Positions 1 through 7,811 of a stretch of 34,827 nucleotides of DNA are shown here, piece by piece; the stretch's first letter is position 1, and the number at the start of each line of letters is the position of its first letter. The notes beneath the pieces are model-generated. The model ran no database searches. It saw nothing but the letters and a program-made list of their open reading frames with translations, and was not told the DNA's origin. The position numbers and the translations under genes were made by a program. This DNA is from Clostridiaceae bacterium (lineage in GTDB: Bacteria; Bacillota; Clostridia; Saccharofermentanales; DTU023): NCBI GenBank assembly GCA_012838355.1, contig DUPJ01000120.1, positions 1 to 34,827 on the forward strand, in the 5' to 3' direction.

Positions 1-473
1 ACTTCAATGTTCGGCTCATAATCGGCGTCTTTTCTCGATTCGATGAAGGAGACGTCCACGCCGAGCGCTTCGAGCGCTTCCATGCCGTTCCAGGCACTCT
101 GGTTGAACGACTCGTCGTTGATGCCGCCGATATCCGTGATCATGGCGACGCTGCCGGACAGTTCTCCGGCCGGTTCCGCTTCTGTCGGTTCCGGTTCGGT
201 GGCTTCAGCTTCGGTCACTTCCGGTTCAGTTGCCTCAGGTTCCGTGACCTCGGGTTCAGCTTCTGTTTCAGCTTCTGTTTCAGCTTCAGTTTCTTCGGCC
301 TCAGCTTCCGTTTCAGCTTCGGTTTCATCGGCCTCGGGCTCCGTTGCCGGCGCATCCGTTTCTTCCACGGGTGCTTCAGTTGCCGGTGTTGTTGGGGTTG
401 TGCCGACTCCGCAGCCTGCCAGCAGGCCCAGGATCAGGCATAGTATTATTGTGATACTAAGGATTTTTTTCAT
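1..473 (-). CDS. BMP/PnrA-family nucleoside-binding lipoprotein (partial, C-terminus outside window)
   Basis: The visible 157 residues are the N-terminal part of a substrate-binding lipoprotein of the basic membrane protein (BMP, Med/PnrA) family, which captures purine and pyrimidine nucleosides for an ABC importer. Seen: a signal peptide (KK, then a hydrophobic stretch) ending in lipobox LAGC (Cys21), a linker of about 80 residues made almost only of Glu, Thr, Ala and Pro, then the family's N-terminal signature ITDIGGINDESFNQSAWNG. The ATG at 473 follows GGAGG with 5 nt spacing. It lies 81 bp downstream of cytidine deaminase on the same strand, which fits nucleoside uptake. The gene runs off the left edge, so its permease and ATPase partners cannot be seen. 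The family call is firm; the ligand is inferred from the family and from the neighbour. Confidence 0.88.
   Translation of the reverse strand, partial: MKKILSITIILCLILGLLAGCGVGTTPTTPATEAPVEETDAPATEPEADETEAETEAEAEETEAETEAETEAEPEVTEPEATEPEVTEAEATEPEPTEAEPAGELSGSVAMITDIGGINDESFNQSAWNGMEALEALGVDVSFIESRKDADYEPNIE
258..326 (-). repeat. 12-bp tandem repeats encoding Glu-Thr-Glu-Ala in the lipoprotein linker
   Basis: Two identical 12-bp units (258-269 and 270-281), a one-base variant (282-293), a 9-bp interruption and two further variants (303-314 and 315-326) encode the ETEA-rich spacer between lipid anchor and ligand-binding domain. All changes keep the frame. In-frame tandem repeats of this kind can gain or lose units by slippage, so linker length may differ between strains. 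Confidence 0.7.
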
Positions 474-505
474 GAATACCTCCACACGTTACCGTTATCC
501 GCTAC

Positions 506-514
506 ATTTTAACA
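506..514 (-). promoter_or_regulatory. Possible extended -10 promoter for the BMP lipoprotein
   Basis: On the minus strand TGTTAAAAT reads as an extended -10 element (TG, one base, TAAAAT). It lies about 33 bp before the lipoprotein ATG in the 81-bp gap after cdd. No good -35 hexamer is present at 17 bp. The lipoprotein could therefore be made from its own start as well as by readthrough from the upstream operon. Confidence 0.35.
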
Positions 515-554
515 AACATTGGGGCATGAGACGTCGTTCTCTTTGTGATGCCTG

Positions 555-986
555 TTATTTAATCAGGTCATTCGGACCGAATGAGTGAGGCAGCAGATCG
601 TCAAGCGTCGTGCTGTAGTAATCGTCCTCGGCACGGGCAATGTAGACAGGCATGCCGGCGCAGGCAAATTCATTCAGAAACTGCCGGCAAATGCCGCAGG
701 GAAATGCCAGATCGCGTTCCTCATCCGCTGCATTGTTCGGAAAACCGGCAACGGCGATGGCCGCAAATTCAGCATCACCGGATGAGACAGCTTTGACGGC
801 AGCCGTGCGTTCGGCACAGATGCCCGCACCGTATGATGCGTTTTCAATATTGCAGCCGGTATAGATATTGCCCGAGGCAGTCAGGAGGGCAGCACCCACG
901 CGAAAATGCGAGTAGGGTGAATAACTTTGCCCGCGAGCCTCGAGAGCTTTCTTGACGAGTCTTTTTTCTGTGTCCAGATCTGGCAT
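555..986 (-). CDS. cdd: Cytidine deaminase
   Basis: A 143-residue homotetrameric-type cytidine deaminase, which hydrolyses cytidine and deoxycytidine to uridine and deoxyuridine in the cytosol. Seen: the zinc and catalytic motif CAERTA with Cys57 as ligand and Glu59 as proton shuttle, the second zinc motif PCGICRQ with Cys97 and Cys100, and the substrate-binding NIENASYGAGICAE stretch. Length is typical of the small bacterial form. The ATG at 986 has an upstream AAAGGA. It starts 17 bp after the stop of the radical-SAM activase, so the two are probably cotranscribed, and it precedes the nucleoside-binding lipoprotein. The identification is firm. Confidence 0.96.
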   Translation of the reverse strand: MPDLDTEKRLVKKALEARGQSYSPYSHFRVGAALLTASGNIYTGCNIENASYGAGICAERTAAVKAVSSGDAEFAAIAVAGFPNNAADEERDLAFPCGICRQFLNEFACAGMPVYIARAEDDYYSTTLDDLLPHSFGPNDLIK

Positions 987-1003
987 GACATGTATCCTTT
1001 CTT

Positions 1004-1861
1004 CTAGCGGATCACAATCCGCGTAAATCCTATTGATTCGGCGTATGTGCGGTACGTCTCCATTTCGCTCAGGCCTGGCGCGGCGACATCCTTCATCTCG
1101 CCCTTGACGCCGTAGCTGCGAAATGCGATGAGTTTCAAAGGTGTATCGTGAACGGCGTGCGGAATCGTCTTTGCCGCACCGTCAAGCGCTTGCCTGACAT
1201 CAATCCAGTCCGCCTGACAGACAAGGCGGATCTCCGCTAATTTGCCCTGACTCGACAAAAAACGGAGGTTGTTTTCGGCTGCCTGTGTGCGTTCAACGCC
1301 CGTCACACGTCGATATACCTCTGGATCCCAGGCTTTCAGGTCGAGCATGACCCCGTCGGTGACGTTCATCATGTCGGGGAATAAGGAAAGATCGACAGCA
1401 CCGTTTGCGTCAATAAGGGTGGACAGATTATTATCCTTTGCGAGCCGAAAGAGCCCCGTCAAAAATGAAGGGTACAGCGTACACTCACCACCCGATACGG
1501 TCAGGCCGCGGATGAACGGAAGATTCGGTTCGATTTCTGCAAAAACGTCCTGCGGCGACATCCGGCGCACTTTCGGCGAAGAGAAATAGGGACAGACATC
1601 GAGGCATTGGTCGCAGTCAATGCAGAGAACCGGATTCCAGACGACACGCGAGCCGTTTTGGGAAAGCGCACCGCTCGGACAGCCGGGGACACAAAGACCG
1701 CAATGGCGGCACAGCGTCTGTGTCTCCGGATTGTGGCAGTACGCACAGCGCAGATTGCAGCCCTGAACGAATACGGCCGAGCGTGCACCGGGCCCGTCCA
1801 CGGTCGAGATCGGAATGATCTTATTGACCCAGACGGCGTCCGTTTGATCTGCCCGGCTCAA
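1004..1861 (-). CDS. yjjW: YjjW-type radical-SAM glycyl-radical enzyme activase
   Basis: A 285-residue activating enzyme that uses a [4Fe-4S] cluster and S-adenosylmethionine to put a glycyl radical on its partner enzyme. Seen: the radical-SAM motif CNLRCAYC (Cys35, Cys39, Cys42), directly followed by a ferredoxin-like insert with two Cys quartets (Cys51/54/57/61 and Cys80/83/86/90), then VSGGE and the DLKAWDPEVYRRVTG segment typical of this group. The only in-frame start here is TTG at 1861, overlapping the TGA of the upstream glycyl-radical gene (TTGA), so translation is probably coupled. The YjjW assignment rests on the paired YjjI-type gene. It is strict-anaerobe chemistry; both the radical and the clusters are oxygen sensitive. 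Confidence 0.9.
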   Translation of the reverse strand: MSRADQTDAVWVNKIIPISTVDGPGARSAVFVQGCNLRCAYCHNPETQTLCRHCGLCVPGCPSGALSQNGSRVVWNPVLCIDCDQCLDVCPYFSSPKVRRMSPQDVFAEIEPNLPFIRGLTVSGGECTLYPSFLTGLFRLAKDNNLSTLIDANGAVDLSLFPDMMNVTDGVMLDLKAWDPEVYRRVTGVERTQAAENNLRFLSSQGKLAEIRLVCQADWIDVRQALDGAAKTIPHAVHDTPLKLIAFRSYGVKGEMKDVAAPGLSEMETYRTYAESIGFTRIVIR

Positions 1862-3366
1862 TCCGACATGCGGACCTTGCGGTCCTTCAGGCGGTTTACG
1901 TCATAATTGGGAGCGCCAAGCTGCGTTGTGTTTTGCAGCACCACCTCGTTCTGACGATATTTTTCCATTTCGCTTCGCTTGACAAGATAGCCGGTGATCC
2001 GCACCAGATCGGTGTCGGCTGCATAAAATGACATGTAATGCACTCCGACCGAAAAGGCGCCGCGGACAACGTCAAGCAGCGCATCCGTGTTCTGGTCAAC
2101 ATGCGCCGCGATCGGGAAAATATCGCCGACGCCGGCAGGGAAGTATTTGTGAAAACGACCGGAATGTCTCAGATGGTCGATAAAACGGTCAGGTTCCTTG
2201 CCGACGGGAATGCGCACGCCGGATGTGATGCCGATATCGCTGTCCAGACCGACCTGCGCGTGGAGCAGGAATTTGCCGCCTGTCAGCGGAGAATACGGTG
2301 CATCGAGGCTGTTGACGACAGACTCGACCGTATTCAGAATGGCTTCCGCCAGATCGTCCGCTTCGGAATCTCGCCCGTAAACGAACCCCTTGCCTGCCAG
2401 CAGCATGTCGACGGCCTCGGCCAGACCGGTTACACCGAACATCCCGAGGAAACGATCCTTGTCGATAAGTCCTTCACGGACGAGAAAATTGCTCTCAAAG
2501 AAGCCGGACTGCTCGACCAGAAATTTAATGCGTTCGGTCATGTAGTCGCCGATCAGGCGAAGGACTTCCGGCAGCAGATCCTGCAGAAAATGGTCCGCGC
2601 TATCGGCTATTTTAGCCAGTTCTGTCAGCGTTACGCGCGTCAGCGTATAGGCACCGCCCGAGGTCGGCAGGATGTTGTAACAGCTGGAGATGCCGTAGGC
2701 GTCGCCAAACGGCGACGTATTCGCCTGATGGTTGCAGATGGCGGGATTTGAACACTGAAGCGAGCAGTCGATGGCACGCTTCATGAAATCGTCACTGGTG
2801 ATGTCCGGATCGTATTTGATTGTGAAATTCGGGACGGCATTTTGCAGACCGGCTTCCGCTTCAAGAATCAGTTCGCCGGCACGCGTCGCTTTTGGTCCAA
2901 GATTGGCGTGACAGAACGAATCGGTGATGGTGCGGTCCAGATAGGTAAAAAAGAGACGCAGTTTTCTGACCACATCGGCGTCGCTTTCCGCGTTGATGAA
3001 CGGCTCGATCAGGGTATCCAGATTGCCGAGATAAACGGGAAAATTCGTGATTGAGGGCACATGCCGGTAAATGATCATGAGCGCGAAAATGAGCTCATCA
3101 AAATCACGGGGCGGCTGCAGCTGCAAAAACGCGCTGCCCTCTCTGACAAAGCGCTCGTAATCCGGCAGAATGTAGCGCGGCCGGTACGGAGCACCGCCTT
3201 CAAACAGATCATTGATCACGCCTGAGGCAAAGTACTGGCGTGTCTTTTCCGGAATCTCGAGTACATCAAACGCATTTTCCGCAGATTTGGCCAGCGACAT
3301 CAGCTTTTGCTCATGTGTCAGGCGTTTCGACGTCAGAACATCAAAGGCCTGCTTTTTGTCAAACAT
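1858..3366 (-). CDS. yjjI: YjjI-type glycyl-radical enzyme
   Basis: A 502-residue protein of the YjjI family, a short class of glycyl-radical enzyme whose reaction is not established. Seen: near the C-terminus a glycyl-radical motif of the form RITGY with the candidate radical at Gly459, and in the middle a Cys-rich block (Cys201, Cys205, Cys211) followed by GISSCYN, where Cys229 is the candidate thiyl residue. Most known glycyl-radical enzymes are 700-900 residues, so the length itself points to YjjI. The ATG at 3366 follows a strong GAGGAGG. It is the first gene of an operon with its activase, cytidine deaminase and a nucleoside-binding protein. In E. coli yjjI-yjjW is next to the deo nucleoside operon, so the linkage recurs here. 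Function unknown. Confidence 0.88.
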   Translation of the reverse strand: MFDKKQAFDVLTSKRLTHEQKLMSLAKSAENAFDVLEIPEKTRQYFASGVINDLFEGGAPYRPRYILPDYERFVREGSAFLQLQPPRDFDELIFALMIIYRHVPSITNFPVYLGNLDTLIEPFINAESDADVVRKLRLFFTYLDRTITDSFCHANLGPKATRAGELILEAEAGLQNAVPNFTIKYDPDITSDDFMKRAIDCSLQCSNPAICNHQANTSPFGDAYGISSCYNILPTSGGAYTLTRVTLTELAKIADSADHFLQDLLPEVLRLIGDYMTERIKFLVEQSGFFESNFLVREGLIDKDRFLGMFGVTGLAEAVDMLLAGKGFVYGRDSEADDLAEAILNTVESVVNSLDAPYSPLTGGKFLLHAQVGLDSDIGITSGVRIPVGKEPDRFIDHLRHSGRFHKYFPAGVGDIFPIAAHVDQNTDALLDVVRGAFSVGVHYMSFYAADTDLVRITGYLVKRSEMEKYRQNEVVLQNTTQLGAPNYDVNRLKDRKVRMSD

Positions 3367-3416
3367 ATTTCTACCTCCTCGAAAGTGCGTCGGTGTCGCG
3401 CTTTCCGGTCACAAAA

Positions 3417-3450
3417 ATAGTATCACAAATGACGCTTGATTAACTGATCA
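3417..3450 (-). promoter_or_regulatory. Candidate promoter and operator of the yjjI operon
   Basis: Reading on the minus strand there is an extended -10 (TGA then TACTAT, bases 3425 to 3417) with a predicted start about 44 nt before the yjjI ATG. Overlapping the -35 region is an imperfect dyad with arms TGAT and ATCA separated by 6 bp (3437-3450). Its position would suit a redox or CRP/FNR-type regulator, but the spacing does not match the FNR consensus. I see it only as a candidate. Confidence 0.3.
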
Positions 3451-3513
3451 TTTAATACTGTCAGGCCGGTTCCGAAGGTGAGCCCGCATGATTTTGATGA
3501 TAAGATATTCGGC

Positions 3514-4323
3514 ATGAGCGGACGTCACAGAGGTGTGCAGGTTTACAGCGCAGGGAAACGCGCATTTGAACTCGATTTTCTGCGCGGTTTTTCTGTCCTG
3601 CTCATGATCGTGCACCACACCGTCTTCGATCTGCGCTTCATGTTCGGTGTGCCCGGTCTTGATTTCGAAGAATCTTTCTGGATGGACGACGTGCTGCGTC
3701 CGCTCTTTCTCATGGTGTTCCTGGGCGTCTCCGGCATTTCGACCAGCTTTTCGCGCAACAATGCCAGACGCGGGCTGCGCCTGCTCCCGGTTGCTCTGGC
3801 GTTTACATTTGCCACCTGGATCTTGTCGCGCTTTTTTCTGCCCGCATACGGCGTCATTTACTTCAATGTACTCCATGTCATCTCGCTGACCACCATGTTT
3901 TATGCCCTGCTGGTGCGCGGTGAGACGGACGCGTCGCGCGAAAAGTACAATGCGCGGATCATTATCGCGTCCGCACTCATTATTTTCTTTGGCCTGACCT
4001 TGCCGCGCGTTCCCGAATTGCAGGGGCTGCGCTCGTTCTGGCTCCTGCCGTTCGGTTTCCTCCCGGCCGGCATTGCCGTGATGGATTACATGCCGCTTTT
4101 GCCGTGGAGCGGGATCTACCTGCTCGGCACGCTGATCGGCCGGGGGCTTTACCGGGATCGCCAAACGCGTTTTCCGCAGGTTGGCCGCGGGACCTTAAAC
4201 GCGTTGTCTCCGGTCCTGTTTCTCGGCCGGCATGCACTTATCGTCTATCTTGTCCACCAGCCGGTCGTGTATCTGGTGCTAAGCGCGCTGCAGGCCGCCT
4301 TCGGTATATTTCCCGGTGTCTGA
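3514..4323 (+). CDS. DUF1624 / heparan-glucosaminide-acetyltransferase-like membrane protein
   Basis: A 269-residue multi-pass membrane protein. The opening stretch RAFELDFLRGFSVLLMIVHH and a run of about seven hydrophobic helices ending in LFLGRHALIVYLVHQPVVY fit the DUF1624 (HGSNAT catalytic-like) family, thought to be acyltransferases moving acetyl or acyl groups across the membrane. I chose the ATG at 3514. A GTG at 3478 would add 12 residues but lacks a spaced ribosome binding site, while the ATG overlaps the stop of a nine-codon frame that does have one (3488-3517). The gene overlaps the next by 8 bp. The substrate is unknown; a cell-wall or surface glycan is plausible. Confidence 0.75.
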   Translation: MSGRHRGVQVYSAGKRAFELDFLRGFSVLLMIVHHTVFDLRFMFGVPGLDFEESFWMDDVLRPLFLMVFLGVSGISTSFSRNNARRGLRLLPVALAFTFATWILSRFFLPAYGVIYFNVLHVISLTTMFYALLVRGETDASREKYNARIIIASALIIFFGLTLPRVPELQGLRSFWLLPFGFLPAGIAVMDYMPLLPWSGIYLLGTLIGRGLYRDRQTRFPQVGRGTLNALSPVLFLGRHALIVYLVHQPVVYLVLSALQAAFGIFPGV

Positions 4324-5488
4324 ACAGGCGGTCAGAGAGAAACGACGGCTTCGCGGGCGGCTTATCTTTTTCGCCCTGTCCGCTTTCTTTGCCGCGGCGG
4401 CCGCGCTTTTGCGACTGTGGTTTGCCGCGCGGCCGGATCTGGCTGAACGATATGCCCGGGGGCCTTACCGCACGCTGGCCGGAACCGTATCCCGGATCAC
4501 GGGCATCGTTCCCCTGTCCCTGAGCGAACTGCTTTTGCTGCCGCTCATTTTGCTCGGCTGTGTGCTGTTTACCCGTTTCATTCGCCGCCTGATCAAGGGG
4601 CCGGCGCGCGTGCGGCTTGCACTTTCCGGCCTGCTCCTGGCGGGCGGTGTGCTGGCGCTCTCTTACAGCTGGTTCGTGGCTTTTCATGCGCTGAACTACG
4701 AACGCGAGCCGCTGTCCGCTTCATTGCAGCTCGATGTGCGTCCGCGTGAACCGGAAGAACTGGAGCACCTCGTGATCTGGCTGATGCGGGAAGCCGGGCA
4801 GGCACGTTCACTGCTTGTGACGGATGCTGCCGGTGTGGCTTCGAGTGAACTGGATGTCAAGACGATTCTCGCTGAGGCAACGGGTGCCTATGGCCGGCTC
4901 GGCCTTTATTATCCCGCGTTCCAGCATCTGCCGGAAACGACGCCAAAGCCTGTATATCTGTCGCGGTTTTGGTCCTACACAGGGATATCGGGCATGTATA
5001 ATCCGTTTTTTGCCGAAGCCAATATCAATATTGATCAGCCATCGTTCAGCCTGCCGTTCACCGCCTTGCATGAAGCGGCGCATGTCGGCGGCTATCCCAG
5101 AGAAGACGAAGCCAATTTTCTGGCATTTTTCAGCGGCATTCACCATCCGCTTCCGGAGTATCGCTACGCCGCGCTGCAGACAACACTGTCATATGCGGCC
5201 AACCGTCTTCACAGCGTCGATCGGGACCGGTATGCGGCCTGTCTCGACCATCTCGATGCGGGCATAGCGGCGGATATGACGGCCCAGCGCGCTTACTGGC
5301 AGCAGTTCAAAGGTCCCGTCCGGCAGGCGGCCGAAAAAGCGAACGACATTTTCCTGAAAAGCCAGCGCCAGACCGACGGCGTGCAGAGCTATGGCCGCAT
5401 GATCGACCTTGTACTGGCGTTTTGCGAAAGGTACGGTGACATCCATGCTGGCCTCCAGCCGCCCGCCGTTCTGGTGCACACCCCGTGA
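4316..5488 (+). CDS. DUF3810-type membrane protein with HExxH zinc-peptidase motif
   Basis: A 390-residue protein with three probable N-terminal membrane segments (about residues 16-37, 66-86 and 102-124), then a large soluble domain carrying LHEAAHVGGYPREDEANF. His252 and His256 with Glu253 form an HExxH motif and Glu265 could be a third zinc ligand, as in gluzincin-type peptidases. Length, layout and motif match DUF3810 proteins, which are uncharacterised. The GTG start at 4316 overlaps the end of the preceding gene, and the stop overlaps hemZ as GTGA. I see no better start. Whether it cleaves peptides is unknown; it could act on cell-envelope protein at the outer membrane-proximal face. 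Confidence 0.72.
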   Translation: MSEQAVREKRRLRGRLIFFALSAFFAAAAALLRLWFAARPDLAERYARGPYRTLAGTVSRITGIVPLSLSELLLLPLILLGCVLFTRFIRRLIKGPARVRLALSGLLLAGGVLALSYSWFVAFHALNYEREPLSASLQLDVRPREPEELEHLVIWLMREAGQARSLLVTDAAGVASSELDVKTILAEATGAYGRLGLYYPAFQHLPETTPKPVYLSRFWSYTGISGMYNPFFAEANINIDQPSFSLPFTALHEAAHVGGYPREDEANFLAFFSGIHHPLPEYRYAALQTTLSYAANRLHSVDRDRYAACLDHLDAGIAADMTAQRAYWQQFKGPVRQAAEKANDIFLKSQRQTDGVQSYGRMIDLVLAFCERYGDIHAGLQPPAVLVHTP

Positions 5489-6930
5489 TTACCCTATACA
5501 CCAGCGGACATGAGGAACACCAGATACTGGCGGAAGTCTGGCGGCTCTTTTTCGGCCGTGCGGTGCTCTGCGAGACAGGCGACGGCGTGCTCGTGCACGA
5601 GCAGGATGCAAGTCCCGCGATCTCGATCGAGAGTGCACTGGCCGGCAATCGCATCAGCACAACGGTCCGGGCGTCTGGTGCTGAGTCGCGCAGTCTGTCC
5701 GAGCCGTGCGCATATAAAGACAGGCGGCGCGTCCTGAAACGTCAGCTATACCATGCACTGGAGCAGGTTACGGGTATCCGTTTCCCCTGGGGGTCGCTGA
5801 CGGGCGTGCGCCCCACCCAGATGGCCGACAGCATTCTGAAAACGGCCGGTTCCCCGGAGACGGCCATTCACGCCATGGTGCAGGACTGGCGGGTCAGCCC
5901 CGCCAAAGCCCGGCTGGCCATGGAGACAAATGACGCAGAGCAGGCGATTCTGAAGCGTCTGCCGGCCGCTGCCTACGCCGTCTATGTCGGCATTCCGTTT
6001 TGCCCCAGCCGCTGTCTTTACTGCAGTTTCACGAGCCGCGACGCCGGTCGCGATCCGTCCCTGCTTCTGCGGTATGCCGATGCCGTCGCAGAGGAACTCG
6101 CTGCATGCTACTCCGGACCGGATTACGGCACGCCCGTCGCTGTGTATGTCGGAGGCGGGACGCCGACGACGCTGGCAGACGACGCCTTTGACCGGCTGCT
6201 GGGTCGACTTTCAGGCATGGTGGGCGGGCAGCCGGAGGTGACAGTCGAGGCAGGGCGGCCGGAGACGATCACGAACGAAAAACTGCGGATATTGCAGTCG
6301 CACGGCATCTCCAGAATCTGCATCAATCCGCAGACGATGAACCGGGAGACGTTGCCGAAGCTGAACCGCCTGCATGACACGGACGATGTTATTCGCGTGT
6401 TTCATGAAGCCAGGCAACATGGCATGACGGACATCAATATGGACCTCATCGCCGGACTGACCGATGAGACCCCTGCCGACTTCCTGTTCAGCGTTGATGC
6501 CCTGATCCGTCTCAATCCCGAAAAGATCACGCTGCACGCACTGGCCCGAAAGGCCGGTTCTTTTCTCAGCGATCAGGATGGGAAAAACAGCATATACCGG
6601 CCGCTGCCGGCGTGGATCGATGCGTTTCAGACGGCTCAGGATCGGTTGCGCGCGGCAGGGTACTTTCCGTACTATCTCTACCGCCAGAAATATGCGCATG
6701 CCGGACTGGAAAACATCGGATTTGCGCGTCCCGGCCACGAGACGGTCTACAACGTTGCCATGATGTCGGACCGCGTTCATGTACTCGGCTTCGGTGCCGG
6801 CGCCTCCACGAAATTTATCGTCAATACGCGCGCAAACCGCCTGCACAATCCGAAAGATGTGCGCTTGTATCTGGAACAGGCCGGCCAGCTCGGTCAGTCC
6901 AAGGTGTCGGCCGCCTCAAAATTTCTGTAG
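5485..6930 (+). CDS. hemZ: Radical-SAM coproporphyrinogen dehydrogenase HemZ
   Basis: A 481-residue radical-SAM protein of the HemZ branch of the HemN superfamily, which in Bacillus is linked to anaerobic decarboxylation of coproporphyrinogen III. Seen: an N-terminal extension of about 165 residues characteristic of HemZ, containing FPWGSLTGVRPTQ, then GIPFCPSRCLYCSF with cluster ligands Cys173, Cys177 and Cys180, then VYVGGGTPTTL for SAM binding. The length is near the usual 490-500. GTG at 5485 overlaps the stop of the DUF3810 gene. Many HemN-like proteins are not coproporphyrinogen oxidases and no other haem gene is visible here, so the reaction is by family only. The last 37 bp overlap the convergent phosphoesterase gene. 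Confidence 0.87.
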   Translation: MITLYTSGHEEHQILAEVWRLFFGRAVLCETGDGVLVHEQDASPAISIESALAGNRISTTVRASGAESRSLSEPCAYKDRRRVLKRQLYHALEQVTGIRFPWGSLTGVRPTQMADSILKTAGSPETAIHAMVQDWRVSPAKARLAMETNDAEQAILKRLPAAAYAVYVGIPFCPSRCLYCSFTSRDAGRDPSLLLRYADAVAEELAACYSGPDYGTPVAVYVGGGTPTTLADDAFDRLLGRLSGMVGGQPEVTVEAGRPETITNEKLRILQSHGISRICINPQTMNRETLPKLNRLHDTDDVIRVFHEARQHGMTDINMDLIAGLTDETPADFLFSVDALIRLNPEKITLHALARKAGSFLSDQDGKNSIYRPLPAWIDAFQTAQDRLRAAGYFPYYLYRQKYAHAGLENIGFARPGHETVYNVAMMSDRVHVLGFGAGASTKFIVNTRANRLHNPKDVRLYLEQAGQLGQSKVSAASKFL

Positions 6931-7748
6931 GACACGGAAAGGCAGACAATCTCCGGCAGCGCCCAAAAGCGAAAGGGGAGATGGACCATGCCGATGCCGC
7001 CGGTGACGAGGAGTGCCTGAGCTTCATTAAAGATGTACAGGCCGTAAGTGAAGAGACGGCCGAGATTGACTTTGACGAGAGGCAGGCCGGCCAGTGTGAC
7101 CTGTCCGCGGTGCGTATGGCCGGACAGTCCAAGAATGGCCCCGCCGTTTGCTGTCAGGCCGGGAACAAGATCCGGCTGGTGGCAAAGAAGTATGCCTGAA
7201 AACCCTTCCGGTACTTCTTTCGGCCTGCCAAAATAGCCTTCCTCGGTGCCGAAAACGGATAACGGCATCCCCTCCGGATCGAACTGCTCATTGCTGAGCA
7301 GCCGGACCCCGGCCGCCCGGTAGATCTCTTCCGTCAGGCGCCGATTCCTGTCGTCTTCCGCGTCATGATTGCCGAACACGGCGACGACCGGCGCAAGCGC
7401 GGTCAAAGATGCGAAAAACTGAATCAGCTCATCCTTGAAAACCTGGCCTGCCACATCACTTTCCTCGGTGACAAGATCGCCGCCGCAGAGAATGAGATCC
7501 GGCGCGCAGGCGCGGATCCTTCTGACCACGCGCTCGAGGCGTCTTTTGCAAAAAAACGGACCGGCATGAAGATCGGAAAAAAAACAGATTTTCTTACTCC
7601 CTGTTTCATGACCGCCCTTGCGTATCTGAAGACGCCGCTCATCAAACTGGACCCGGTATGTTCTGACAGTCAAAAGCCCCGGTTCCACAAAATGCGCGTA
7701 GACCAGGGCAAGAGCAGCAAGCACAATGAAAACGATCAGATAAGGCAC
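6894..7748 (-). CDS. Membrane-anchored calcineurin-like metallophosphoesterase
   Basis: A 284-residue two-metal phosphoesterase of the YkuE/YaeI type. Seen in order: one N-terminal membrane helix (residues 3-19), SDLHAG (Asp59, His61), GGDLV (Asp91), FGNHD (Asn127, His128), LCHQPD (His190) and SGHTHRGQ (His211, His213), the complete metal-binding set. Related enzymes act on lipids or cell-envelope phosphates, but the substrate here is not known. The start is GTG at 7748, not ATG: GGGAGGG stands 5 nt before it. That site lies in a strong hairpin (7745-7787). The gene overlaps hemZ by 37 bp tail to tail and follows the exporter genes on the same strand after 63 bp. Confidence 0.88.
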   Translation of the reverse strand: MPYLIVFIVLAALALVYAHFVEPGLLTVRTYRVQFDERRLQIRKGGHETGSKKICFFSDLHAGPFFCKRRLERVVRRIRACAPDLILCGGDLVTEESDVAGQVFKDELIQFFASLTALAPVVAVFGNHDAEDDRNRRLTEEIYRAAGVRLLSNEQFDPEGMPLSVFGTEEGYFGRPKEVPEGFSGILLCHQPDLVPGLTANGGAILGLSGHTHRGQVTLAGLPLVKVNLGRLFTYGLYIFNEAQALLVTGGIGMVHLPFRFWALPEIVCLSVSYRNFEAADTLD

Positions 7749-7787
7749 GGCATCCCTCCCGTCACATTTAACATGAGGTTGCCGTGC
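7745..7787 (-). promoter_or_regulatory. Hairpin masking the start codon and SD of the phosphoesterase gene
   Basis: On the minus-strand RNA, GCACGGCA (7787-7780) is exactly complementary to TGCCGTGC (7752-7745), which contains the GTG start codon. Just inside, CCTC (7778-7775) can pair with GAGG of the Shine-Dalgarno (7758-7755). The start site would thus be closed in an 8+4 bp stem. This could lower translation or make it depend on ribosomes arriving from the upstream exporter gene. Confidence 0.5.
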
Positions 7788-7811
7788 TTGTCACGCGCCG
7801 TATCTTTTGTG

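Noticed and set aside
43-588. 181-codon open frame on the plus strand rich in Ser, Ala and Val
   Set aside because: It is the antisense of the lipoprotein linker repeats; the minus strand has a signal peptide, lipobox, ribosome binding site and a known family signature.
2038-2751. 237-codon plus-strand frame inside yjjI
   Set aside because: Opposite strand of a clear glycyl-radical enzyme gene; no ribosome binding site and no recognisable protein.
3448-4164. 238-codon minus-strand frame over the DUF1624 gene
   Set aside because: Very rich in Gln, Arg, Glu and His, as typical of antisense of a hydrophobic membrane protein.
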